Part shown: positions 57,008 through 64,000 of the stretch, piece by piece
Numbering within the stretch: the stretch's first letter is position 1
Layout: every line of letters begins with the position of its first letter
DNA from: Ectopseudomonas chengduensis
GTDB taxonomy: Bacteria; Pseudomonadota; Gammaproteobacteria; Pseudomonadales; Pseudomonadaceae
Assembly: GCF_015712065.1 (NCBI RefSeq)
Contig: NZ_JACFYZ010000002.1
Location: 434,001 to 498,000, forward strand
Reading direction: 5' to 3'
DNA: 64,000 bases
Notes under the pieces: generated by a model
Told to the model about the DNA's origin: nothing
The model's input: the letters and a program-made list of their open reading frames with translations, nothing else
Database searches by the model: none
Made by a program: the position numbers and the translations under genes

Positions 57008-58009
57008 ATGAAGGCTCGCAACGCGCTTCTCGCTGCATTCACTCTCAGCACCCTGGCAACCGCCGTTCAGGCTGCTGATGAGGTGGTGGTCTACTCCGCC
57101 CGTATCGACGAGCTGATCAAGCCGGTATTCGATCTCTACACCGAGAAGACTGGGGTCAAGGTGAAGTTCATCACCGACAAGGAAGCCCCGCTGATCGCCC
57201 GTCTCAAGGCCGAGGGTGCCAACACCCCGGCTGACCTGCTGATTACCGTCGACGCCGGCAACCTCTGGCAGGCCGAACAGGAAGGCGTGCTGCAGCCGAC
57301 CAAGTCCGACGTGATCGACGCCAACATCCCCGCCCAGTACCGCTCCAGCACCGACAGCTGGACTGGCCTGTCGCTGCGCGCGCGGACCATTTTCTACTCC
57401 ACCGAGCGCGTCAAGCCGGAAGAGTTGTCCACCTACGAAGCCCTGGCTGACAAGAACTGGGAAGGCCGCCTGTGCCTGCGCACCAGCAAGAAGGTCTACA
57501 ACCAGTCGCTGACCGCCACCCTGATCGAAACCCATGGCGCCGAGAAGACCGAGGAGATCGTCAAGGGTTGGGTCAACAACCTGGCCACCGACGTATTCCC
57601 TGATGACACCGCGCTGCTGCAGGCCATCGACGCCGGCCAGTGCGACGTGGGCATCACCAACACCTACTACTACGGCCGTCTGCACAAGCAGCAGCCGGAT
57701 CTGAAGGTCAAACCTTTCTGGCCGAACCAGGACGACCGTGGCGTGCACGTCAACCTGGCCGGTGCCGGTGTGACCAAGCATGCACCGCATGCCGAGCAGG
57801 CCAAGAAGCTGCTGGAGTGGATGACCACCCCGGAGGCACAGAGCATCTTCGCTGGCGTCAACCAGGAGTTCCCGGCCAACCCGGCGGTCGCACCGTCCGA
57901 TGAAGTGGCTGCCTGGGGCAGCTTCAAGGCTGACTCGATCGCTACCGAAGTGGCGGGCAAGCGTCAGGCTGAAGCGACCATGCTGATGGATCGCGCCGGC
58001 TGGCAGTAA
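57008..58009 (+). CDS. hitA: Ferric iron-binding periplasmic protein HitA/FbpA
   Basis: 333 residues; signal peptide [23 protein letters not shown]. FbpA family: [24 protein letters not shown], the paired Tyr of iron binding in [31 protein letters not shown], and [22 protein letters not shown]. Binds ferric iron (siderophore-independent or xenosiderophore-associated). The permease hitB follows; no ATPase gene (hitC) is present in the window, so it must come from elsewhere. Confidence 0.94.
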   Translation: MKARNALLAAFTLSTLATAVQAADEVVVYSARIDELIKPVFDLYTEKTGVKVKFITDKEAPLIARLKAEGANTPADLLITVDAGNLWQAEQEGVLQPTKSDVIDANIPAQYRSSTDSWTGLSLRARTIFYSTERVKPEELSTYEALADKNWEGRLCLRTSKKVYNQSLTATLIETHGAEKTEEIVKGWVNNLATDVFPDDTALLQAIDAGQCDVGITNTYYYGRLHKQQPDLKVKPFWPNQDDRGVHVNLAGAGVTKHAPHAEQAKKLLEWMTTPEAQSIFAGVNQEFPANPAVAPSDEVAAWGSFKADSIATEVAGKRQAEATMLMDRAGWQ

Positions 58010-58020
58010 AGGGGATCGCG

Positions 58021-58115
58021 CCCACGCTCCGGCGTGGGTACGTCGCCAGTGACGCCCCGGCCTATTGGCTTCTGACGCTGGAGCGTCGAGCGCTGCATTT
58101 CCACGCGGAGCGTGG
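58021..58115. repeat. Short palindromes between hitA and hitB
   Basis: CCCACGCTCCGGCGTGGG at 58021-58038, GACGCTGGAGCGTC at 58074-58087 and CCACGCGGAGCGTGG at 58101-58115, three related palindromes of a type widespread in pseudomonads. Confidence 0.75.
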
Positions 58116-58153
58116 GAAGGATCATCGACGAGCACAGCGCTGCCGTTATACTG

Positions 58154-58179
58154 CGACGCCCCGCCTAGTCGGGGCGTCG
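58154..58179 (+). promoter_or_regulatory. Perfect hairpin in front of hitB
   Basis: CGACGCCCCG-CCTAGT-CGGGGCGTCG, a 10-bp perfect stem with a 6-nt loop, 25 nt before the hitB start. TATACT at 58147-58152 just upstream looks like a -10 box, so the hairpin could sit at the 5' end of a separate hitB transcript, or act as a terminator/attenuator on hitA read-through. Confidence 0.5.
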
Positions 58180-58204
58180 TCATTTGCGTAGTCGAGGAAT
58201 CCGC

Positions 58205-59821
58205 GTGCCGCATCCCGTCCAGCGTCGCTGGTACCCCATCGTCCTTGCCGTCGCCGTTCTGGTGCTGATGCCGTTGTCGGTATTGCTGCTGAGCTGGCAT
58301 GAGGTGGATCAGCAGATCTGGTCGCACCTGTGGCAGACACAGATGGCGCGGCTGATTGGCAACACGCTGACGCTGGTGATTGGCGTCGGTGTGGGCGTGA
58401 CACTGCTGGGCGTCAGCCTGGCCTGGCTCACCAGCCTTTGCGAGTTCCCGGGTCGGCGCTGGCTGGACTGGGCGCTGATGCTGCCCTTCGCCATTCCCGC
58501 CTATGTCCTGGCCTTCGTCTTCGTCGGCCTGCTGGATTTCGCCGGCCCGGTGCAGACGCTGCTGCGCGAATGGTTCGGCAGCGGCTTGCGCTTGCCGCGC
58601 GTGCGCTCCACCGGTGGTGTGATCATCGTGCTGGTGCTGGTTTTCTACCCCTACGTCTACCTGCTCGCCCGTGGCGCATTCCTGGCCCAGGGCAAGGGCC
58701 TGATGGAGGCAGCGCGGGTGCTCGGGCAGAGCCCCTGGCAGGCGTTCTGGCGGGTGGCGCTGCCGATGGCGCGACCGGCCATTGGCGCCGGTCTGGCCCT
58801 GGCGATCATGGAAACCCTGGCCGATTTCGGTGCGGTGTCGGTCTTCAACTTCGACACCTTCACCACGGCGATCTACAAGACCTGGTACAGCTTCTACAGC
58901 CTGACCAGTGCGACCCAGCTGGCCAGCCTGCTGCTGCTGGCGGTGGCGCTGGTGCTCTATGGCGAGCGCCGTGCGCGTGGCGCCGCGCGGCCCGCCAACG
59001 AACGGCCACGCGGCAAGGCGCTGTACCACCTGCATGGCTGGAAGGCCTTTGCCGCCAGCGCCTGGTGCGGCCTGGTGTTCGCCTGTGCCTTCGTCATCCC
59101 GCTGCTGCAACTGTTGGCCTGGTTCTGGCAGCGCGGCCGCTTCGATCTTGATGAGCGCTACGCTGGGCTGATTCTGCATACCCTTTATCTGGGTGGCATG
59201 GCGGCGCTGATCACCGTCAGTGTGGCCATGCTGCTGGCCTTTGCCCGGCGTCAGGCGCCGAATCGCGGCGTGCGTTTCGGTGTGGCGCTGGGCAACCTCG
59301 GCTATGCCTTGCCTGGTTCGGTGCTGGCGGTGGCGATCATGCTGGCGTTCAGCTTTCTGGATCGTGAACTGGTGATTCCGCTGTCCACGGCATTGGGCGG
59401 TGCCGGCAAGCCGCTATTGCTGGGCAGCCTGGCGGCGCTGCTGGTGGCTTATCTGATCCGCTTCATGGCGGTGGCGTTCGGGCCGCTGGAAACCAGCCTG
59501 GCGCGTATCCGTCCTTCCCTGCCGGAGGCTTCGCGCAGCCTGGGCGTTGGCAGCTTCGGGCTGTTCTTCAAGGTCTACTTGCCACTGCTGCTGCCGGGTA
59601 CCCTGTCGGCTGCGCTGCTGGTATTCGTCGATGTGCTCAAGGAAATGCCGGCGACCCTGCTGATGCGCCCGTTCGGCTGGGACACCCTGTCGGTGCGGGT
59701 ATTCGAAATGACCAGCGAAGGCGAATGGGCGCGCGCCTCGCTGCCGGCGCTGACCCTGGTGCTGGTCGGCCTGTTGCCGGTGATCCTGCTGATCCGCCGT
59801 TCGGCCCGCGGTTTCGGTTGA
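58205..59821 (+). CDS. hitB: Ferric iron ABC permease HitB/FbpB, GTG start
   Basis: 538 residues, about twelve membrane helices in two homologous halves. Each half carries an EAA loop: GKGLMEAARVLGQSPWQAFWRVALPMARPAIGAG and RPSLPEASRSLGVGSFGLFFKVYLPLLLPG. GTG start at 58205 with GAGGA 7 nt before; a TTG at 58184 is an alternative that lies inside the hairpin-proximal region. Works with HitA; no ATPase in the window. Confidence 0.93.
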   Translation: MPHPVQRRWYPIVLAVAVLVLMPLSVLLLSWHEVDQQIWSHLWQTQMARLIGNTLTLVIGVGVGVTLLGVSLAWLTSLCEFPGRRWLDWALMLPFAIPAYVLAFVFVGLLDFAGPVQTLLREWFGSGLRLPRVRSTGGVIIVLVLVFYPYVYLLARGAFLAQGKGLMEAARVLGQSPWQAFWRVALPMARPAIGAGLALAIMETLADFGAVSVFNFDTFTTAIYKTWYSFYSLTSATQLASLLLLAVALVLYGERRARGAARPANERPRGKALYHLHGWKAFAASAWCGLVFACAFVIPLLQLLAWFWQRGRFDLDERYAGLILHTLYLGGMAALITVSVAMLLAFARRQAPNRGVRFGVALGNLGYALPGSVLAVAIMLAFSFLDRELVIPLSTALGGAGKPLLLGSLAALLVAYLIRFMAVAFGPLETSLARIRPSLPEASRSLGVGSFGLFFKVYLPLLLPGTLSAALLVFVDVLKEMPATLLMRPFGWDTLSVRVFEMTSEGEWARASLPALTLVLVGLLPVILLIRRSARGFG

Positions 59822-59834
59822 TCAAGACAACGAT

Positions 59835-59889
59835 GTAGGGCGGGTGCAACCCGCCAGTGTCGGGGCATGGCGGGTTGCACCCGCCCTAC
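59835..59889. repeat. REP-like inverted repeat after hitB
   Basis: GTAGGGCGGGTGCAACCCG (from 59835) and CGGGTTGCACCCGCCCTAC (to 59889). Near-identical arms to the repeat at 41451-41504, with a different spacer. 14 nt past the hitB stop. Confidence 0.85.
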
Positions 59890-59972
59890 GACCTGAAGCC
59901 AGGATGACCCCCCGGACGCATGCGGCTACAATGCGCGCCATTCGCGAGTCGGGGCAGCCCGACAGGACTCAT

Positions 59973-60095
59973 CTAGAAGCGTAGCCGAGGCAGCCAGTGC
60001 AAGGCGCAAGTGGGAGAGAAAGCGGAATGTACTTTTGTACATGAGCATTTCGAGCCCACTTTCAACGCAGCAATGGCAACGCAGGTAGCTTCTAG
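59973..60095. repeat. 123-bp exactly centred quasi-palindrome upstream of gcvT
   Basis: Ends CTAGAAGC (59973-59980) and GCTTCTAG (60088-60095) are perfect inverted repeats. Moving inward, AAGTGGG (60008-60014) pairs with CCCACTT (60055-60061) and ATGTAC (60027-60032) with GTACAT (60037-60042) around TTTT. All pairs share the centre 60034.5, so the whole could fold as one long imperfect hairpin. It fills most of the 314-bp gap hitB-gcvT; apart from the REP unit at 59835 I see nothing else there. No glycine-riboswitch sequence is present. Confidence 0.8.
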
Positions 60096-60135
60096 GGGGC
60101 TAAATCGCTTCGCCAAGCCCGGAAGGAGATAACCC

Positions 60136-61218
60136 ATGGGACAGCGCACCCCCCTCTATGACCTGCACCTGGCACTGGGGGCCAAGATGGTGGATTTCGG
60201 CGGCTGGGACATGCCGCTGCACTACGGTTCGCAAGTGGAGGAGCATCATCAGGTGCGCCGCGAGTGCGGCGTGTTCGATGTCTCGCACATGTGCGTGGTG
60301 GACGTGAGCGGCAGTCAGGCGAAGGCCTTCCTGCAGCGTCTGCTGGCCAACGACGTGGCCCGCCTGGAGAGCCCCGGCAAGGCGCTGTATAGCGCTATGC
60401 TCAATGAGCTGGGCGGGGTCATCGACGATCTGATCGTTTACCTCACCGAGCAGGGTTACCGCCTGGTGGTCAACGCTGGTACCCGTGACAAGGACCTGGC
60501 GTGGATGCATGCCCAGGCGAGCGATTTCGATGTGCAACTGCGCGAGCGTCGCGATCTGGCCATGCTCGCCATTCAGGGGCCGAAGGCGCGCGCACGCGTT
60601 TCCGAACTGTTGAGTCAGGCACGTGCCGCACTGATCCACGAGCTCAAGCCATTCCAGGGCCTGCCCGAGGGGGACTGGTTCATCGCGCGTACCGGTTATA
60701 CCGGCGAAGATGGCCTGGAAATCGTGCTGCCGGTGACCGAGGTGGCGTCCTTCCTCAACGACCTGGTCGGTGCTGGTATTTCGCCCATCGGCCTTGGCGC
60801 CCGTGACACCCTGCGCCTCGAGGCGGGTATGAACCTCTACGGCCAGGACATGGATGAACAGGTCAGCCCGCTGGCCGCCAATATGGCCTGGACCATCGCC
60901 TGGGAGCCAGCCGAGCGCGACTTCATCGGGCGCCCGGCGCTGCAGGCGCAGCGCGCCGCCGGTTGCCCGAGCAAGCTCGTTGGCCTGGTGCTGGAGGAGC
61001 GTGGCGTGCTGCGCGCACACCAGGTGGTGCGCGTCGAAGGTATCGGTGACGGTGAGATCACCAGCGGCAGCTTCTCGCCTACGCTGAACAAATCCATCGC
61101 GCTGGCACGGGTGCCGGCAGCCACTGGGGATCGTGCCGAGGTGGAGATCCGCGGCAAGTGGTACCCGGTGCGGGTGGTCAGGCCAGGTTTCGTGCGCAAC
61201 GGCAAAACTCTTATCTGA
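60136..61218 (+). CDS. gcvT: Glycine cleavage system T protein (aminomethyltransferase)
   Basis: 360 residues; transfers the aminomethyl carbon from lipoyl-H protein to tetrahydrofolate, releasing ammonia. Motifs: [26 protein letters not shown], the folate-interacting [32 protein letters not shown] and [23 protein letters not shown] (catalytic Asp). Strong GGAAGGAG before the ATG. GcvP is not in the window; P. aeruginosa has two gcv sets, this resembles the second. Confidence 0.95.
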   Translation: MGQRTPLYDLHLALGAKMVDFGGWDMPLHYGSQVEEHHQVRRECGVFDVSHMCVVDVSGSQAKAFLQRLLANDVARLESPGKALYSAMLNELGGVIDDLIVYLTEQGYRLVVNAGTRDKDLAWMHAQASDFDVQLRERRDLAMLAIQGPKARARVSELLSQARAALIHELKPFQGLPEGDWFIARTGYTGEDGLEIVLPVTEVASFLNDLVGAGISPIGLGARDTLRLEAGMNLYGQDMDEQVSPLAANMAWTIAWEPAERDFIGRPALQAQRAAGCPSKLVGLVLEERGVLRAHQVVRVEGIGDGEITSGSFSPTLNKSIALARVPAATGDRAEVEIRGKWYPVRVVRPGFVRNGKTLI

Positions 61219-61312
61219 ATCATCAGGTCGCGGTGCTGGCTTCCCCTGGCGCCGCGGCCTGCTAAATTGTCCTGACGGCCCACTTGCCGTCATCGCTTAC
61301 GAGGAAAGACAC

Positions 61313-61702
61313 ATGAGCAATATCCCCGCCGATCTGCGTTATGCCGCCAGCCACGAGTGGGCGCGCCTGGAGGCTGACGGCAGTGTGACCGTGGGCATCT
61401 CCGACCACGCCCAGGAAGCCCTTGGTGACGTGGTGTTCATCGAGCTGCCGGAAGTTGGCAAGCAGCTGAACGCCGGCCAGGAAGCTGGCGTGGTGGAGTC
61501 GGTCAAGGCTGCTTCCGACATCTATGCGCCAGTTGGCGGCGAAGTGATCGCCATCAACGAAGCACTGGCCGACAGTCCGGAAAGCGTCAACAGCGATCCG
61601 TACGGCAGCTGGTTCTTCAAGCTCAAGCCAAGCGATGCCAGCGAGCTGGACAAGCTGCTGGACGCAGCAGCCTATCAGGCTGCTGCTGACGCCGACGCCT
61701 GA
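61313..61702 (+). CDS. gcvH: Glycine cleavage system H protein
   Basis: 129 residues from ATG 61313 ([23 protein letters not shown]). Lipoyl-Lys site in [21 protein letters not shown]. Carries the aminomethyl group between GcvP, GcvT and lipoamide dehydrogenase. Preceded by GAGGAAAG. The longer upstream frame overlaps gcvT and is not homologous. Confidence 0.96.
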   Translation: MSNIPADLRYAASHEWARLEADGSVTVGISDHAQEALGDVVFIELPEVGKQLNAGQEAGVVESVKAASDIYAPVGGEVIAINEALADSPESVNSDPYGSWFFKLKPSDASELDKLLDAAAYQAAADADA

Positions 61703-61722
61703 TTCATCTGGCCTCGACCCGG

Positions 61723-61742
61723 AAACCCGCTACGGCGGGTTT
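61723..61742 (+). terminator. Terminator after gcvH
   Basis: AAACCCGC-TACG-GCGGGTTT, 20 nt past the stop, followed by CTGCGTTTCTG. A-rich left side and T-rich right side act as the tract in both directions. Confidence 0.75.
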
Positions 61743-61792
61743 CTGCGTTTCTGGGCTCCGCTAATGAATTCGCTTGTAGGGCGTCAGTGGTA

Positions 61793-61878
61793 CCCCGGAT
61801 GTAAGCCGGGGAGTGACGATACCCCTTGTGGGAGGCGCTTCTGCAGCGAGCTCTTGTCGCGGCTAAAGCCCCTCCCAC
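61793..61878. repeat. Two palindromes in the gcvH-arsR gap
   Basis: CCCCGGATGTAAGCCGGGG at 61793-61811 (half of the 23738 type) and an inverted pair GTGGGAGG...CCTCCCAC at 61828-61878. The 325-bp space otherwise contains only the operator at 61986. Confidence 0.75.
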
Positions 61879-61985
61879 GATTTGTACTGTGCATGCTTCG
61901 ATTGATGCAGATAGGCGCGCTCCTGTAAGGCCTGTTCAATCCCCTCCTTAACCGCTGGTCAGTTGGGCTAACACTTTTCTGAAAT

Positions 61986-62009
61986 ACAATATATAAAAAT
62001 ACATATTGT
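61986..62009. promoter_or_regulatory. AT-rich inverted repeat, likely ArsR-family operator
   Basis: ACAATAT (61986-61992) and ATATTGT (62003-62009), an inverted repeat with a 10-nt spacer, 18 bp before the regulator ATG. It overlaps the likely core promoter (ATATATAAAAAT). Its size and base composition fit BigR-type boxes. Confidence 0.65.
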
Positions 62010-62027
62010 TTTTAGTGAAGGTGTTCC

Positions 62028-62342
62028 ATGGATGAACCCATCGATATCCAGCAGCTGCGTGCCAATGCCGACGCTGCCGGGCAGTTGCTCAAGGCATTGG
62101 CTAACCCTGATCGCCTCCTGCTGCTCTGCCAGCTGTCGCAGGGTGAGCGCAACGTCAGTGAGCTGGAGGCGCTGCTTGGTATCCAGCAGCCCACGCTGTC
62201 CCAGCAACTGGCCGTGCTGCGTCGTGAAGGGCTGGTGGCAACCCGTCGCGACGGCAAGCAGATCTTCTATCGCATCAGCAGCCCGGCGGCGCTGGCCGTG
62301 ATCGAAACCCTGTATCGGCTGTTCTGCGGGGGCCAGCAATGA
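62028..62342 (+). CDS. BigR/SqrR-like ArsR-family persulfide-sensing repressor
   Basis: 104 residues, winged helix: LLKALANPDRLLLLCQLSQGERNVSELEALLGIQQPTLSQQLAVLRREGLVATRRDGKQIFYRI. It lacks metal-site motifs such as ELCVCDL, but has exactly two cysteines, Cys34 in helix 2 and Cys100 near the C-terminus, 66 residues apart, the same spacing as the redox pair of BigR/SqrR, which forms a polysulfide bridge. Probably represses the downstream yeeE-type genes until sulfide/persulfide is sensed. Overlaps the next gene by 4 bp. Confidence 0.88.
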   Translation: MDEPIDIQQLRANADAAGQLLKALANPDRLLLLCQLSQGERNVSELEALLGIQQPTLSQQLAVLRREGLVATRRDGKQIFYRISSPAALAVIETLYRLFCGGQQ

Positions 62343-62773
62343 GCATCGACTGGGCCAGCTTCACCCCCTGGACGGCCTTGGCCGGTGGCGCGCTGATCGG
62401 TCTGGCCGCCGTCATCTTTGCCCTGGCCAATGGCCGCGTGGCCGGTATCAGCGGTCTGCTCGGCAGCCTTCTGCAGCCAGGCGCAGAAGGGCGCGGCGAG
62501 AAGGCATTTTTCCTCCTCGGCCTGCTGTTGGCGCCGCTGCTGTGGGGGTTGTTCGGCGCCTTGCCAGCGATCAGCTTCGATGGCGGCGCGCTGTCGCTGA
62601 TTGGCGCCGGTTTGCTGGTGGGCATCGGCACACGCTACGGCTCTGGCTGCACCAGCGGCCATGGCGTATATGGCATCTCGCGTCTATCTCCGCGCTCCAT
62701 GCTGGCCACCCTGTGCTTCATGGCCACGGGTTTCGCCACGGTCTTTGTTCTACGTCATCTTCTGGGGGGCTGA
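62339..62773 (+). CDS. YeeE/YedE-type sulfur transport membrane protein 1
   Basis: 144 residues with four hydrophobic segments. The DUF395/YeeE signature [21 protein letters not shown] carries a Cys used by YeeE proteins to pass thiosulfate-like ions. Half-size relative to full-length YeeE, so it would pair with the next protein. Translationally coupled to the regulator (ATGA). Confidence 0.9.
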   Translation: MSIDWASFTPWTALAGGALIGLAAVIFALANGRVAGISGLLGSLLQPGAEGRGEKAFFLLGLLLAPLLWGLFGALPAISFDGGALSLIGAGLLVGIGTRYGSGCTSGHGVYGISRLSPRSMLATLCFMATGFATVFVLRHLLGG

Positions 62774-62775
62774 AC

Positions 62776-63195
62776 ATGGCCAGACTGAGCGCATTCTTGG
62801 CCGGTCTACTGTTCGGCCTCGGCCTGCTGCTGGCCGGTATGGCCAACCCGGCCAAGGTGCTGGCCTTTCTCGATCTGGCCGGTAACTGGGACCCGTCTCT
62901 CGCCCTGGTGATGGTGGGTGCCATCTGCGTGGCGGCGTTGCCGTTGCACCTGGCGCAACGGCGCGCCTGGGCACTGCTCGGCGGCGCCATGCAGTTGCCG
63001 ACGCGTCGTGACCTCGATGCTCGCCTGATTGGTGGCAGCCTGCTGTTCGGCGTCGGTTGGGGTATCGCTGGCATCTGTCCGGGGCCGGCCGTTGCCATCC
63101 TGCTGACCGGGCACTGGCAGGCCCTGCTGTTCGTCGCGGCGATGCTCGCCGGGATGCTGATCTTTACTGCGCTGGAAGGCCGGCGCGGACGTTGA
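62776..63195 (+). CDS. YeeE/YedE-type sulfur transport membrane protein 2
   Basis: 139 residues, four membrane segments. Starts MARLSAFLAGLLFGLGLLLAGMANPAKVLAFLDLAGNWDPSL; second block FGVGWGIAGICPGPAVAILLTGHWQ with a Cys in the YeeE position. Likely the partner of the preceding protein (PmpA/PmpB-type pair). 2 bp separate the genes. Confidence 0.9.
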   Translation: MARLSAFLAGLLFGLGLLLAGMANPAKVLAFLDLAGNWDPSLALVMVGAICVAALPLHLAQRRAWALLGGAMQLPTRRDLDARLIGGSLLFGVGWGIAGICPGPAVAILLTGHWQALLFVAAMLAGMLIFTALEGRRGR

Positions 63196-63398
63196 CCTGG
63201 AGAGCCTCGATCAAAGCCAATGTTGGAACGCTCGAGCGCAGTCTGCGCATCGCCGCAGGCCTGATTCTTATCGCACTGAGCCTGGCCGGTGTCATCGGTC
63301 TGTGGGGCTGGATCGGTGTGTTACCACTGGCGACCGGCATCTTGCGCTTCTGCCCGGCGTATCCACTGCTGGGTATCAACACCTGCAAAATGAAATGA
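63192..63398 (+). CDS. DUF2892-type small membrane protein
   Basis: About 68 residues: ASIKANVGTLERSLRIAAGLILIALSLAGVIGLWGWIGVLPLATGILRFCPAYPLLGINTCK. Two helices and the conserved FCPAYxLLGINTC end of the YgaP/DUF2892 family, often fused to rhodanese. The start is uncertain: TTG at 63192 overlaps the previous stop; a ribosome-site-like GGAG lies at 63199-63203 with no ATG or GTG after it. The family usually begins MKANVG, which here aligns with ATCAAAGCC. Part of the same sulfur operon. Confidence 0.78.
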   Translation: MTWRASIKANVGTLERSLRIAAGLILIALSLAGVIGLWGWIGVLPLATGILRFCPAYPLLGINTCKMK

Positions 63399-63431
63399 AA
63401 CATATCCACTGAGGTGGCATGCATGTGCGGC

Positions 63432-63445
63432 TTGATGTAGATCAA
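63432..63445. promoter_or_regulatory. Perfect ANR/FNR box before cytochrome c peroxidase
   Basis: TTGATGTAGATCAA is an exact match to TTGATnnnnATCAA, 71 bp before the ccpA start. Anr controls ccpA-type genes in P. aeruginosa under oxygen limitation. Confidence 0.85.
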
Positions 63446-63515
63446 GTCGCCCCGGGTTTGCGCTGGGCATGGTCAGGACATAACCAGAACAGCCAATACC
63501 TGAGGAGAAATACGC

Positions 63516-64000
63516 ATGCGCACTCTGAGCCTGATGGCCGGGTTGTGCCTGGGCGCCAGCGCCTGGGCCAATGTACCGGCCAACGAACCCGTCGAGCCTA
63601 TCGCAGCGGCCGAGATCACCGATCCGGCCAAGGTCGAACTGGGCAAGCAGCTGTTCTTCGACCCGCGTCTGTCGCGCTCGGGGTTCATTTCCTGCAACTC
63701 CTGCCACAACCTGTCGATGGGCGGCAGTGACAACCTGCCGAGCTCCATCGGTCATAACTGGCAGCAAGGGCCGATCAATTCGCCCACGGTGCTCAATTCC
63801 AGCCTCAACCTCGCGCAGTTCTGGGACGGCCGCGCTGCCGACCTCAAGGAACAGGCTGCCGGCCCCATCGCCAACCCGATGGAGATGGCCTTCACTCACA
63901 TTCTCGCCATCGACGTGCTGCGCCCGATCCCGCAGTACCGCGAGTCGTTCAAGGTCGTGTACAAGACCGACGAGATCACCCTGGATGAAGTGACCGACGC
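63516..64000 (+). CDS. ccpA: Di-heme cytochrome c peroxidase, 5' part (cut by window edge)
   Basis: The frame is open from ATG 63516 (GAGGAGA 6 nt upstream) to the right edge. Signal peptide MRTLSLMAGLCLGASAWA. The first heme site is CNSCH at Cys60-Cys63-His64, in the sequence FFDPRLSRSGFISCNSCHNLSMGG, the CCP_MauG start. It covers 161 of about 340 residues. Reduces hydrogen peroxide in the periplasm. Expected to be under the ANR box at 63432. Confidence 0.93.
   Translation, partial: MRTLSLMAGLCLGASAWANVPANEPVEPIAAAEITDPAKVELGKQLFFDPRLSRSGFISCNSCHNLSMGGSDNLPSSIGHNWQQGPINSPTVLNSSLNLAQFWDGRAADLKEQAAGPIANPMEMAFTHILAIDVLRPIPQYRESFKVVYKTDEITLDEVTD

Noticed and set aside
59890..60135. Glycine riboswitch upstream of gcvT
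   Set aside because: The conserved tandem-aptamer sequences (such as CCGAAGG and AAACTCTCAGG-like blocks) are not visible; the gap is filled by a quasi-palindrome instead.

Overview
The window is chromosomal DNA from a gamma-proteobacterium of the genus Pseudomonas in the broad sense. The GC content is high, and the order cyaA, argH, algZ-algR, hemC-hemD-hemX-hemY, dsbB, algQ, FKBP, algP, ABC-F, hemB, ppk/ppx, trxA, rho, ubiD, zapA-6S RNA-ygfA, pepP-ubiH-ubiI, gcvT-gcvH is, from memory, the core order seen in P. aeruginosa. Some features (the ppx-trxA insertion, palindrome types) would fit a P. mendocina/oleovorans-like lineage, but I cannot fix the species. I saw no tRNA, rRNA, transposase, phage gene or CRISPR array.

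Layout. 1-6.5 kb, minus strand: the 5' two-thirds of class I adenylate cyclase (runs off the left edge), small conserved proteins, a periplasmic solute-binding-like protein, a secreted GH114-type glycosidase, a GNAT acetyltransferase, a small exported protein and argH. 6.7-16.1 kb: the AlgZ/AlgR two-component pair, a translationally coupled heme operon (hemC-hemD-hemX-hemY), dsbB, the anti-sigma factor algQ, an FKBP isomerase and the histone-like AlgP. 16.1-27.2 kb: ABC-F ATPase, a short MscS-type protein, TerC, LysE exporter, a cytochrome c/FTR1 iron permease, and a run of small metabolic or unknown genes (SseB-C, YaiI, thioesterase, ElbB, fatty acid hydroxylase, DedA).

27.4-41.5 kb: hemB, ppk, ppx, then an apparent insertion (ureidoglycolate lyase, a four-gene amino-acid-type ABC transporter and a divergent FadR/GntR regulator with a perfect 16-bp palindrome between them), followed by trxA, rho, ubiD and a ferredoxin-flavin reductase. 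41.5-52.3 kb, mostly minus strand: quinone oxidoreductase, FliL-like protein, the yhiI-rbbA-yhhJ type efflux/ATPase operon with an ANR-like box upstream, a CHASE-PAS-GGDEF diguanylate cyclase, EVE protein, ygfA, 6S RNA, zapA and a zapB-like gene. 52.5-64 kb, plus strand: ygfB, pepP, two ubiquinone hydroxylases, an iron(III) ABC transporter (hitA, hitB), gcvT-gcvH, a sulfide/persulfide-type module (BigR/SqrR-like ArsR, two YeeE-type membrane proteins, a DUF2892 protein), and the 5' part of a di-heme cytochrome c peroxidase behind a perfect ANR box.

Functional links: heme synthesis (hemB, C, D, X, Y), iron supply (FTR1, hitAB) and heme users (CcpA, cytochrome domains) occur together; algZ/algR, algQ, algP, ppk and 6S RNA are global regulators of envelope, alginate and stationary-phase physiology. 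Intergenic spaces are unusually full of palindromic repeats of at least six sequence types; one 123-bp element upstream of gcvT is a long, exactly centred quasi-palindrome.
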